A stretch of DNA of 19,522 nt, taken from assembly GCA_029859485.1 (NCBI GenBank), contig JAOUDB010000013.1, positions 1 to 19,522 of the forward strand, read 5' to 3'. The position numbers and the translations under genes are program-made. Below the pieces are notes generated by a model. The model did not search any database. It was not told where the DNA came from and worked only from the letters and a program-made list of their open reading frames with translations. Positions 6,194-13,174 of this stretch are shown here, in pieces. Every line of letters begins with the position of its first letter. Positions within the stretch are counted from its first letter, which is position 1. This DNA is from Desulfuromonadales bacterium. Lineage in GTDB: Bacteria > Desulfobacterota > Desulfuromonadia > Desulfuromonadales > BM103.

Positions 6194-6637
6194 TCAATGC
6201 TTCGCCAAAAACCGGTCAAGCTGGTTAGCAAACGCCTGCTTGTCGCAAGCGTTGAAGGTCGCCGGGCCAGCGGTTTCAATGCCGCAGCCACGGAGCTCGT
6301 CTAGCATGTTTCGTACCGCAAGCCGTTCTTTGATATTGTCTTCCGTGTAGAACTCTCCGCGTGGATTCAGTGCATGGCCGTTCTTCTCAATTGCTGCCGC
6401 GGCCAGTGGAATGTCGGCAGTAATCACCAGGTCCCCGGCCTGCATCAGCTCCACTATCTTGTCATCTGCCACATCAAACCCGGAGCCCACAACCATTGAC
6501 CCGATAAAGGCTGAGGTCGGGGTTTGCAAGGGCTGATTGGCGACCAGGGTCAACTGCACCTTTTTCCTGTCAGCGGCCCTGTAGAGAATATCTTTAATGA
6601 CTCTGGGGCAGGCGTCAGCGTCGACCCATATTTGCAT
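6194..6637 (-). CDS. yaiI: YaiI/YqxD family protein (DUF188, PIN-like fold)
   Basis: This 147-residue protein has the family hallmarks: WVDADACP at the N-terminus (residues 4-11), the [12 protein letters not shown] segment, and GHALNPRG. The conserved aspartates lie in a PIN-nuclease-like arrangement, and the family is suspected but not proven to act on nucleic acid. The ATG at 6637 is supported by AAGGAG six nt upstream. A longer TTG frame starting at 6664 is not. A TATAAG at 6691-6696 on the minus strand could be its -10 box. It lies just after the rubrerythrin terminator, so this gene is probably transcribed on its own. Confidence 0.88.
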   Translation of the reverse strand: MQIWVDADACPRVIKDILYRAADRKKVQLTLVANQPLQTPTSAFIGSMVVGSGFDVADDKIVELMQAGDLVITADIPLAAAAIEKNGHALNPRGEFYTEDNIKERLAVRNMLDELRGCGIETAGPATFNACDKQAFANQLDRFLAKH

Positions 6638-6705
6638 CTTCAGCTCCTTGAAAAAAGCGAACAACCGTTGACATAACGACGATCTTTAACCTTATAATTC
6701 ACTTT

Positions 6706-6740
6706 AAAAGAGAGCCGTAACCATTTAAGATTACGACTCT
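6706..6740 (-). terminator. Terminator of the rubrerythrin gene
   Basis: AGAGTCGTAA (minus strand, 6740-6731) pairs with TTACGGCTCT (6720-6711) at nine of ten positions, with a 10-nt loop, and is followed by CTTTT. It is 37 bp past the rubrerythrin stop. Confidence 0.75.
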
Positions 6741-6776
6741 AACTGTCTTAATTTTAAACAGGCCACTAATCGGTAA

Positions 6777-7295
6777 TCAGTCTTCCAGGCCCAGGTGGTC
6801 GTTCTCAATCTCCACCAGGGCTGAAAACACTTCTCTGGCGCGTGGTGAAGTTGCAGCTTCAGCAAACTCCCGATACGATTCAATCGCGATCTGCTCCCGA
6901 CGATGGCTCTCCTGAAGATTTACCTCGCCGTCAGTGCTTGCTTCAACATCAAAGAGCGCAGGTTTGATGATTTTGAGGTGCTTGGAAAAAATGCTGGCGT
7001 GTTCTGATTCAACCTTCATAAGGGCCTTGAAGAGCCACTTGTGGATGTCTTCCGCTGAGCTTTCAGCCGCGGCCTTATAAAAGCTGGCATTACCAATCTC
7101 AATGTCCAGGGCAGCCTTGAAGTTGTCTTGTTCCTCTCTGCTGAAGTTGTTCTCCTGCTCGAACTTGTTGACATAGTCATGTGCATCGACAAAATAATGT
7201 TTTTTTGCACCGCAGTAAGGGCAGTTGATGGGCGCGTCGTCACCCAGGTAAGGGTCGCCGCAGATCTGGCATTTGTAGAGCTTGTACTCATTCAT
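6777..7295 (-). CDS. Rubrerythrin-type protein, rubredoxin-like domain first
   Basis: This 172-residue protein has the rubredoxin-like FeS4 domain at the N-terminus (C9-x2-C12, C25-x2-C28, in CQICG and CPYCG), ahead of a ferritin-like four-helix diiron domain (about 50-170). The diiron ligand motifs are E66 in DIEIGN, E96-x2-H99, E134/E139 and E164-x2-H167. This 'reversed' domain order is known from anaerobes, where such proteins reduce hydrogen peroxide or oxygen with electrons from NAD(P)H-rubredoxin reductases. It should be cytoplasmic. The ATG at 7295 has AGAAGG upstream. A near-consensus promoter (7346-7374) and a terminator (6706-6740) make it a single-gene transcription unit. A second ferritin-like protein without the rubredoxin domain is encoded at 11296-11811. 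Confidence 0.93.
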   Translation of the reverse strand: MNEYKLYKCQICGDPYLGDDAPINCPYCGAKKHYFVDAHDYVNKFEQENNFSREEQDNFKAALDIEIGNASFYKAAAESSAEDIHKWLFKALMKVESEHASIFSKHLKIIKPALFDVEASTDGEVNLQESHRREQIAIESYREFAEAATSPRAREVFSALVEIENDHLGLED

Positions 7296-7345
7296 GGTTT
7301 CTACCTTCTGGTTGCTGGTGACTTGGGTCAACGATGGTTGAGAAG

Positions 7346-7374
7346 TTATTACAATGAGGCTTGCCGCATGTCAA
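7346..7374 (-). promoter_or_regulatory. Sigma-70-type promoter of the rubrerythrin gene
   Basis: On the minus strand: perfect TTGACA (7374-7369), 17-nt spacer, TAATAA (7351-7346). The predicted start near 7339 gives a leader of about 44 nt. Confidence 0.72.
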
Positions 7375-7383
7375 TAAAATCTA

Positions 7384-7427
7384 AAAAAAGACATCCCCTA
7401 ACTACGCTCGTAGTCTCTACCTGTCTT
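7384..7427 (-). promoter_or_regulatory. Hairpin with perfect 14-bp palindrome; terminator-like on minus strand
   Basis: ACTACGctCGTAGT (7401-7414) is a perfect palindrome with a 2-nt centre. Outer arms AAGACA/TGTCTT enclose it, and on the minus strand a run of T follows. It lies between the divergent promoters at 7346-7374 and 7426-7454, so it may instead be a regulator site. Confidence 0.4.
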
Positions 7428-7454
7428 GACTAGCTTGACCCTTAAAGGTATTTT
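7426..7454 (+). promoter_or_regulatory. Candidate sigma-70 promoter reading toward the HEAT/HD-GYP operon
   Basis: TTGACT (7426-7431), 17-nt spacer, TATTTT (7449-7454). Predicted start near 7461, which would give a leader of about 270 nt before the first gene. Confidence 0.5.
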
Positions 7455-7507
7455 GAAAACCTGTGATTTAATGTTGCGGACAATTGTTCACTATTGGTGC
7501 TGAAACA

Positions 7508-7553
7508 AAAGGAGGGATTGTGCTTTATGCGCCATGCTCCCTTTCGTTTTTTT
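7508..7553 (+). terminator. Terminator-like hairpin 1 in the operon leader
   Basis: AAAGGAG (7508-7514) pairs with CTCCCTTT (one bulge, ending at 7544), followed by CG and seven T. The loop is long (about 22 nt), so the structure is plausible but not strong. Confidence 0.45.
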
Positions 7554-7597
7554 AAGGATTCCTATAGTGAGCACTCAGTTTCTATTAGTATTTAAAT

Positions 7598-7632
7598 CGC
7601 CTGAACCGGTGTGATATCGGTCGGCGTTTTTT
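7598..7632 (+). terminator. Terminator-like hairpin 2 in the operon leader
   Basis: CGCCTGAACCG (7598-7608) pairs with CGGTCGGCG (7618-7626) apart from a small bulge, followed by six T (7627-7632). It lies about 100 bp upstream of the HEAT-repeat gene. Confidence 0.6.
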
Positions 7633-7729
7633 AGTTGTGAAAGACGTTTTCTCGACGGCGGTTGGCTTTTTGTACAAGGCACTCGTTTCGCAATAACACA
7701 GGTTTTTCTTCGCCTGTAAAGGGTCGCCC

Positions 7730-9940
7730 TTGGCTGGTCATAAAGAAAAAACCGATTTGAATCTGGACACCAGGGTGTTGTCTGAGTTTATCTATGCACT
7801 CAACATCGCACGTCGTCAGATTCTCTCATATCCTCCAGGTCATCCGGTGATCAATGCGGCTGCGGAGAAACTGCTCGATTTGTTGCCTCAGATGTTTGAG
7901 TTCCGCCAGCACATCACGATCGGCGTTGCCCGCGACACCCTCCTTGTCGGCAACCAGGCGCTGGACAACACAAACCCTATTTATCGTGATTTTGCAAAAA
8001 ACCTTTTTGATGCAAAAGTGGCTTCATTGACGATCAATAAAGATGTTACTGCCGCTGAAATCTGCAAGTTTTTTGAACTCCTGCGTTACAAACCAGAAGA
8101 ACTGGCCGATCGTGGCGGACTGCATCGCGTCCTAACCCTCTCCGACATTAAAGGGCTTTCAGCCCAAGGTGTTGATTTTGGGGCTTTTTACGCGACTGAA
8201 GTCAGCCAGGTGCACGCCCCGAAATCAAAATTAATTGAAGACGAAACCGTCGTCCTATGGAAATCTTTCGTTGGTGGTCTGGTTGCCGGCACACTTGACC
8301 CTAACGGAGAAAAACTGGCTCCAGAGGCACAACTTGATCCTGAATTGCTCGCTGAGATCATGAATCGGGAAGAAGGCGTAGAGGGGCAAGGGCTGATTCG
8401 GAATTATGAAGAAGCCATCACCTCTTTTCTTAAAGAGACAGACCGCAACAAACTTCAAAGTCAGGCGAGTCAGGAGACTCTTCGTCGTCTTGGTGATTTG
8501 GTCGGAAACCTTAAACCTGACCTGCGCCGCCGCTTTCTGAACAGCACCCTGAAATCATGCTCAGGGCGACAAGAGATGGCCGGAGAGGTTCTTAGCCATT
8601 TACCTCAGGCTCAGATTCTTGAAGCCATGGAGCAGGTCGATAATGAACAGCTCGAAATCCCCCAGGCACTTATGGATGTACTTGGCAAGCTGGGCCAACA
8701 TGGTGGAGGCGAGAAGGGCGGGGGACGCGTCGCAGGGAAGAGGGAGCGTTCTTCCGAGGAGACTACAGTCCTCCTTGGTCAGTTATTCAGTGCTGACCAA
8801 GCTGATAAATTTGTCCCTGATGACTATCAGGATGCCCTGGCCGTTTTAGCTGCGGCAGAGACTTTGCCCGGGCTGGATCGTAAGCAGGTTGACGAGTTGG
8901 TTGAAACGCTGGATGGACATGCAGTTGAGAGACACCTCTGCAATGTTATGTTCGATCTCCTTGATCGCGGTGTTAATAAAATGACCGCTACCGCGATCAG
9001 TCGCAACATGGAAGAGTTGATCTTCTATTTCCTGGAAACCGGTGACTTTGTTTCTCTCGTCAGTGTTCATGACCATTTGTCACGTCATGCTCGTCAGGTC
9101 GAGGAATGGCTGGAAACTCCCGAAAAGTCTGCGTTGCATATCTTCTCCAGAGAAGAGTTTGTCGAGCATGTTCTTGACAGCCTCGATACCTGGGGAAAAG
9201 CCAAATACGGCTCAATAAAAAGCCTCATCAAGAGAGTCAAAAAGCCCTTTGTAGACCCGCTGCTAGAGCTCCTTGTCCAAGAGAGCAGTATGTCAAAAAG
9301 GCGCCTTTTTATGGAGTGTCTGCATGTTGTTGGTATTGATGCGCGTGAGCAGATTGAGGCCAGGCTGCATGATCGTCGCTGGTTCTTTGTCCGCAACCTG
9401 GTTGTCTTGCTGCGGGGGATGGAAGACCCAAGCGTACTAAAAGCCTTGGGAAGATTGGTCGGTTATGCAAATTCAACGGTCCAGTTTGAGGTCATGCGCA
9501 CGTTTATTCATTTCAACGACCCGCGTGCTGACCGATATCTGATCAAAGAACTTGACAGTAAAGATCCTGGTGTCCTTCTTCAAGCCGCACGACTGGCCGC
9601 CAATAGCAGCAGCCCTGAAGTGGCTACGAAGCTGTCCGGGGTTTTAAATCGCAAACTGCTTAATGAAACCGATGAGAATGTTAAAAGTACCGCCATCAAA
9701 GCTCTTGCCGAAATGGCTCTCCCTGAAGCTTTGCCCGGGTTAAGGCAGTTTCTTCACAGCCGCAGTCTGTTGCAGAGTTTCCAGAGCAACAGCCTTAAGA
9801 TTGAAGCTGTTAAAACCCTTGTTCGCTACGACTCTCCAGATGCGGTCGGTCTGGCCGAAGAGGTGTATCGTAAGGCTTCCGGTGAACTTGCCCGTGCCGC
9901 CGGACAGGTTTGTCTGCAAAAAAGAAGGAAGTTGCCATGA
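7730..9940 (+). CDS. HEAT-repeat protein with an N-terminal domain shared with its HD-GYP neighbour
   Basis: This 736-residue protein is predicted to be soluble (no signal peptide or membrane segment). Residues ~14-120 form an alpha/beta domain with a YPPGHPVI motif, then ITIGVARDTLLVG and a VTAAEICKFFELL helix. The same pattern, more diverged, begins the next gene's product. A Gly-rich linker (about 322-340) precedes helical sequence, and residues ~500-736 are HEAT-like repeats (for example DPSVLKALGRLVG, SPEVATKLSGVL, LPEALPGLRQFL), a protein-interaction scaffold. The TTG at 7730 is the first possible start after an in-frame stop at 7694 and has AAAGGG six nt upstream. The stop overlaps the next ATG (ATGA), so the two are translationally coupled and likely act together, perhaps with this protein as scaffold or sensor for the HD-GYP enzyme. 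Exact function unknown. Confidence 0.85.
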   Translation: MAGHKEKTDLNLDTRVLSEFIYALNIARRQILSYPPGHPVINAAAEKLLDLLPQMFEFRQHITIGVARDTLLVGNQALDNTNPIYRDFAKNLFDAKVASLTINKDVTAAEICKFFELLRYKPEELADRGGLHRVLTLSDIKGLSAQGVDFGAFYATEVSQVHAPKSKLIEDETVVLWKSFVGGLVAGTLDPNGEKLAPEAQLDPELLAEIMNREEGVEGQGLIRNYEEAITSFLKETDRNKLQSQASQETLRRLGDLVGNLKPDLRRRFLNSTLKSCSGRQEMAGEVLSHLPQAQILEAMEQVDNEQLEIPQALMDVLGKLGQHGGGEKGGGRVAGKRERSSEETTVLLGQLFSADQADKFVPDDYQDALAVLAAAETLPGLDRKQVDELVETLDGHAVERHLCNVMFDLLDRGVNKMTATAISRNMEELIFYFLETGDFVSLVSVHDHLSRHARQVEEWLETPEKSALHIFSREEFVEHVLDSLDTWGKAKYGSIKSLIKRVKKPFVDPLLELLVQESSMSKRRLFMECLHVVGIDAREQIEARLHDRRWFFVRNLVVLLRGMEDPSVLKALGRLVGYANSTVQFEVMRTFIHFNDPRADRYLIKELDSKDPGVLLQAARLAANSSSPEVATKLSGVLNRKLLNETDENVKSTAIKALAEMALPEALPGLRQFLHSRSLLQSFQSNSLKIEAVKTLVRYDSPDAVGLAEEVYRKASGELARAAGQVCLQKRRKLP

Positions 9941-11157
9941 ATCTGAAACGCTTGAATGCTGTCGACCATTGCCTGCGGCATTTGACCACGGCGATTTCTA
10001 CTTCAAAACTCTATTCCGCAGAGCATAAGCAGGTCAAAAAACTTTGTCGGATGGCTCATTCCTCTCTTCTGGATGCAATTGACGGACAGGAGAACCTTTC
10101 CCTGATCCGGGTCGACGAACATCTTGCTGTCGACGAACATCCACTTGAGAGGTCGATGTATATCGAGCGTTTTGCTCGACTGATTAAAATGAGCGGTATT
10201 GGGCACATAAAATTTTCCCGAAATGTGACATTTGATGAGCTGCACGCCCTTCTGAGCAGTTTGGGCGGTTCAGGAAAGGTCACTCACAGCAGCGAAAATA
10301 TCCGTCTTGGCCAGATTGAAGTTCGTCATCGTTCTTCTCGTGGTAATGCCGGGGCCGGTCAGGAGGCCCTGACACCTGCACCCGAGGGGGAGCAAGTTGG
10401 ACCCGAACTATTTAAGAGGGGCGTTGACAGTAACGCCCTGATTGAATCTGCGCAGATCCTGGAGAACATCAGCGGCGAGGAGTTGTCCCGTGTTATGGAG
10501 GTTTACGAGGCGGTGAAGAACAATCGCCGTCTTCAGGTGGTAGGCCTCTCTGAAATCGTCTCCGGGTTCATCGACGTGTTTGCGGGCTTCTCCGATCCTT
10601 TGCTGACCCTTGTGCCTCTCCGCAATATGGATGAATACACCTTTACACATTCTCTTAATGTTTGCCTGCTGAACCTGGCTCAGGCAACAGCTCTTGGTAT
10701 CGAAGGACAATTACTCCATGATATAGGTTTGTCGGCCATGCTGCACGATGTTGGCAAGCTTTTCATCCCTGAAGAGGTCCTCAATAAGCCTGGCAAACTC
10801 GATGAAAAAGAATGGGCCTTGATGCAGACTCACCCTGTACGTGGTGCTGAGTACTTGCTCGATAGTCCAGGTGTTCCTCGTATGGCAGTCCTCAATGCTT
10901 ACGAACATCATTTACGTTACGACCTTCGTGGCTACCCCCTCGTCAAGGATGAATGGCAACAGAACCTTTGCAGCCAACTCACCAGCATTTCTGATGTGTA
11001 TGATTCGTTAAGAACCAAAAGGCCGTACCGGGCCCCCCTCGAGTTGGAGGTTGTTCTTTACAATATTGAACAATTGAAGGGAACACAGTTGCATCCTCTC
11101 CTGGTTGAGAATTTTCTTCTCCTGATGAAGAAAGTAACACCTCAAAAAGAAGAATGA
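9937..11157 (+). CDS. HD-GYP domain protein (cyclic-di-GMP phosphodiesterase type)
   Basis: This 406-residue protein has an N-terminal domain (about 6-130) related to that of the preceding gene and a C-terminal HD-GYP domain (about 225-400). HD-GYP enzymes hydrolyse cyclic di-GMP (some cGAMP). The metal-binding and signature residues are present: H238, H270-D271 with K274 (LHDVGK), H299, H324-H325, G332-Y333-P334 and D353 (ISDVYDSL), so an active enzyme is expected. No receiver, PAS or membrane segment is attached, so control probably comes through the N-terminal domain or the HEAT partner. ATG at 9937 overlaps the preceding stop, with GAAGGA upstream inside that gene. The 45-residue frame that follows (11162-11299) was not accepted. 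Confidence 0.93.
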   Translation: MNLKRLNAVDHCLRHLTTAISTSKLYSAEHKQVKKLCRMAHSSLLDAIDGQENLSLIRVDEHLAVDEHPLERSMYIERFARLIKMSGIGHIKFSRNVTFDELHALLSSLGGSGKVTHSSENIRLGQIEVRHRSSRGNAGAGQEALTPAPEGEQVGPELFKRGVDSNALIESAQILENISGEELSRVMEVYEAVKNNRRLQVVGLSEIVSGFIDVFAGFSDPLLTLVPLRNMDEYTFTHSLNVCLLNLAQATALGIEGQLLHDIGLSAMLHDVGKLFIPEEVLNKPGKLDEKEWALMQTHPVRGAEYLLDSPGVPRMAVLNAYEHHLRYDLRGYPLVKDEWQQNLCSQLTSISDVYDSLRTKRPYRAPLELEVVLYNIEQLKGTQLHPLLVENFLLLMKKVTPQKEE

Positions 11158-11234
11158 CACCATGCCGCCGACGGTCTTAGCTCGTTTGGATAAACCCTGG
11201 GCAACTTTACTTAATAAGTGGAGTCCGTCCTCGC

Positions 11235-11262
11235 TTGACAGCCGTTCTGTCTCAACTAGAGT
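11235..11262 (+). promoter_or_regulatory. Candidate promoter of the ferritin-like gene
   Basis: Perfect TTGACA (11235-11240), 16-nt spacer, TAGAGT (11257-11262); predicted start near 11269, about 27 nt before the ATG. Confidence 0.5.
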
Positions 11263-11295
11263 TAAAGTTACAAAACTAATTTTTCGGGAGGCCTC

Positions 11296-11811
11296 ATGAA
11301 TGTATTAGATTTTGCAATCGAGATGGAAAATGATGGTTTTGAATATTACAAAGACCTCGCTGACTCCTCGTCGCTACCTGGCCTGAAAACTATTTTCACT
11401 TCCCTGGCTGCTGATGAACTCAAACACGCCAAGGTCTTCAAGGCCCTTAATACCGGCGAGACAGTCGGTAAAATGCCAGCATCCGAGACCCTTGAAACGT
11501 CAAAGAACCTGTTCAAGCAGCTTCCAGGAGGCACTGAAGAGTTAAAAAACATTGCTGATTCTCTCAAGGCTTATCAACACGCGATGAAGCTCGAAGCTAA
11601 CAGCTTCCGTTTCTATGAGGAGGTCGCCGAAAAAGAGACCAACCCGGAGGTGAAGGCCTTGTTGCTACAGATCGCTGAAGAGGAGCATACGCATTTCAAC
11701 ATCCTCGAAAATGTCTATAGCTTTGTCAATGCTCCAAATCAAAGTCTGGAGTGGGGTGAATTCAGTAATCTGGGTGAGTTCAGGCAGTTTGGTCGAGAGA
11801 CTGACGGCTGA
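11296..11811 (+). CDS. Rubrerythrin-like ferritin-fold diiron protein without rubredoxin domain
   Basis: This 171-residue protein has two helix pairs with diiron ligands: E9/E16 in AIEMENDGFEYY, E41-x2-H44 (ELKH), E100 in KLEANSFRFYEE, and E130-x2-H133 (EHTH). The two halves are similar, as in all ferritin-like proteins. No CxxC is present, so it lacks the FeS4 domain and would need an external electron donor. A role in peroxide or iron handling is inferred from the family. The ATG at 11296 has a strong GGGAGG six nt upstream and a promoter candidate at 11235-11262. The last ~25 residues (LEWGEFSNLGEFRQFG) lie outside the helical bundle. It converges on the methyltransferase gene, with 35 bp between stops. 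Confidence 0.9.
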   Translation: MNVLDFAIEMENDGFEYYKDLADSSSLPGLKTIFTSLAADELKHAKVFKALNTGETVGKMPASETLETSKNLFKQLPGGTEELKNIADSLKAYQHAMKLEANSFRFYEEVAEKETNPEVKALLLQIAEEEHTHFNILENVYSFVNAPNQSLEWGEFSNLGEFRQFGRETDG

Positions 11812-11846
11812 TTGCACGAGTCGCTTGGCTGAGACGACACAGGATC

Positions 11847-12587
11847 TTAAGACACCTTCCGAATCACAAGAAGTTCGAGCATTCCAAAGTAAAACAGTCT
11901 GGATGAGAGAATCTCAAACCCTGAGTTTTTGACGAGCAGATAGTAATCGTCGCGGGTTGGAAACTGTTTAAGGCTATCGGCGATATAGGCGTGTATTGTC
12001 GGGTTCGCGTGCAGTAAAGTGCCCCATAGTCCGCACCAGCACTTGAGTAGCCAGTATTGGCTGACTTGACTTACGGGGTGAGCCGATTTAGAGAAATCTA
12101 GAAATGCAGCACACCCTCCTGTTTTCAAAATCCGATTTATCTCCTGCAAACCTTCTCCAAGGTCCGGCGCATTGCGTAGCGCGTAACTGCCCGTGACGAT
12201 ATCAACGCTGGCATTGTCGAAGCCGGTTTCTGCCATATCCCGGCACGTAAAAGATACATTGTCGAAAGGGTTGCGCTTTTGAGCCAGGGTTACCATCTCT
12301 TCTGTCAGGTCGATGCCTGTGATTCCGCTGTCAGGGAATCGGTCGGCCAGAAGAAAGGCAACATCTCCGGTTCCTGAGGCAAGATCAACACAGACCGGAG
12401 CGACAACCGCGGGAAGGGCCGCTACCAAATGTCTTTTCCACGCCTGATCACGGCCAAGAGACATGGCCCTGGTCGCAATGTCATAGCGACTTGATGCTTC
12501 ACTGAAATGGAGCTCATTAAATGCTCTTTTTTTGTCCGGGCTGTCTATCTGTTTTTCGATACCAAGGACACCTCGCCAGTTTCGCAT
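11847..12587 (-). CDS. UbiE/MenG-like class I methyltransferase (last gene of the polyketide operon)
   Basis: This 246-residue SAM-dependent methyltransferase belongs to the UbiE/MenG type, which C-methylates quinone rings. The family N-terminal signature is visible as SRYDIATRAMSLG (33-45), compared with RYDxxNxxxSLG. Motif I is VDLASGTGDVA (67-77), and LTEEMVTLAQKR and the post-motif GSYALRNAPD follow. The ATG at 12587 has AGGAGG six nt upstream. An in-frame TTG one codon earlier is less likely. The stop of the preceding gene overlaps by one base (TGATG), so translation is coupled. Its operon partners are a type III polyketide synthase and an FAD hydroxylase, so the substrate is probably an operon-made phenol or quinol. 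A housekeeping role in menaquinone synthesis cannot be excluded from the sequence. Confidence 0.88.
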   Translation of the reverse strand: MRNWRGVLGIEKQIDSPDKKRAFNELHFSEASSRYDIATRAMSLGRDQAWKRHLVAALPAVVAPVCVDLASGTGDVAFLLADRFPDSGITGIDLTEEMVTLAQKRNPFDNVSFTCRDMAETGFDNASVDIVTGSYALRNAPDLGEGLQEINRILKTGGCAAFLDFSKSAHPVSQVSQYWLLKCWCGLWGTLLHANPTIHAYIADSLKQFPTRDDYYLLVKNSGFEILSSRLFYFGMLELLVIRKVS

Positions 12588-13174
12588 CAAAATCCTCCTG
12601 GTATTGGCTGCATCAATTTCAAAGCTTCCTTCTCATCGATCTGAAAGCTGTCCCGAGCTATTTCCCCTAGATTGTTGTAGAGGTAGGCCCTTGATGTATT
12701 CAGCTTTTTAAGCAATTTCTTCTCCTGAACGGAATATTGTTCACCCCTCTTGGTGAGAGTCGGCGCATAAAATGTGACAAAGTTGTGTCGTTCCTCAAGA
12801 ACGAATTCAATCATGAGCCTGAGGTGCCTGTCACCCTTGTCTTCTCTGTCCTTTGCGTTTGTTCGAACAGCGTCATAGGCCCGATAAAGCTCATCCGAGT
12901 AACGGCGTGAATCGACCCAGCCCTCCCGGTCTTCCGGCCAGGCCCTGAGCTCTTTTTTCTGAATCGCAGCGATCACGTGTTTGAGTACTTTACTGTTGAG
13001 GATGGTTTGCATAACCAGAGCAGAATCGCGACGGATCAAGCGGACTTCCCCTTGGTGGGGTGGCTCCGCAGGGATGGATGCGCGCCAGATTACGGAGTCT
13101 GCGCTTGCCTGAACACCAGAAGGAAGCGTGGCAACAAGAAGACAAAAAAAACAGACGGCAAGTATTCTTATCAC
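12587..13174 (-). CDS. Secreted protein of unknown family, operon-linked to RND exporter
   Basis: This 195-residue protein has a clear signal peptide (MIRILAVCFFCLLVATLPSG, cleavage probably after VQASA near residue 25), so it is periplasmic. The mature part is rich in charged residues and predicted helical after residue 50, with no cysteines and no motif I recognise. The GTG start overlaps the exporter's stop (GTGA, 4 nt) and its own stop overlaps the methyltransferase start, so it is translated as a fixed part of the operon. By position it may be a periplasmic partner of the exporter or a carrier for the product, by analogy with LolA-like or chalcone-isomerase-like proteins in other clusters. 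That is inference only. Confidence 0.8.
   Translation of the reverse strand: MIRILAVCFFCLLVATLPSGVQASADSVIWRASIPAEPPHQGEVRLIRRDSALVMQTILNSKVLKHVIAAIQKKELRAWPEDREGWVDSRRYSDELYRAYDAVRTNAKDREDKGDRHLRLMIEFVLEERHNFVTFYAPTLTKRGEQYSVQEKKLLKKLNTSRAYLYNNLGEIARDSFQIDEKEALKLMQPIPGGF

Larger units (their letters stand above)
7461..7632 (+). ncRNA. Possible small RNA or attenuated leader, 5' of the HEAT/HD-GYP operon
   Basis: No + strand gene lies between 5904 and 7730, yet two terminator-like hairpins follow the promoter candidate at 7426-7454. Transcripts of about 93 or 172 nt would result, or a leader that must be read through to reach the operon. I do not recognise a known riboswitch class in it. The rest of the 434-bp gene-free stretch 7296-7729 holds the divergent rubrerythrin promoter and no coding frame. 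Confidence 0.3.

Noticed and set aside
7461..7632. Leader considered as a cyclic-di-GMP riboswitch because an HD-GYP gene follows
   Set aside because: I could not find the conserved core of the GEMM riboswitch classes; the link would rest only on the neighbouring gene.
11162..11299. 45-residue + strand ORF whose stop overlaps the ferritin-like gene's ATG
   Set aside because: The ATGA overlap is suggestive, but no Shine-Dalgarno precedes it, the sequence has no recognisable pattern, and the ferritin gene's own promoter and ribosome binding site lie inside it.
11812..11846. Terminator between the convergent ferritin-like and methyltransferase genes
   Set aside because: Only a weak GTCG/GACGAC pairing and no T run on either strand.
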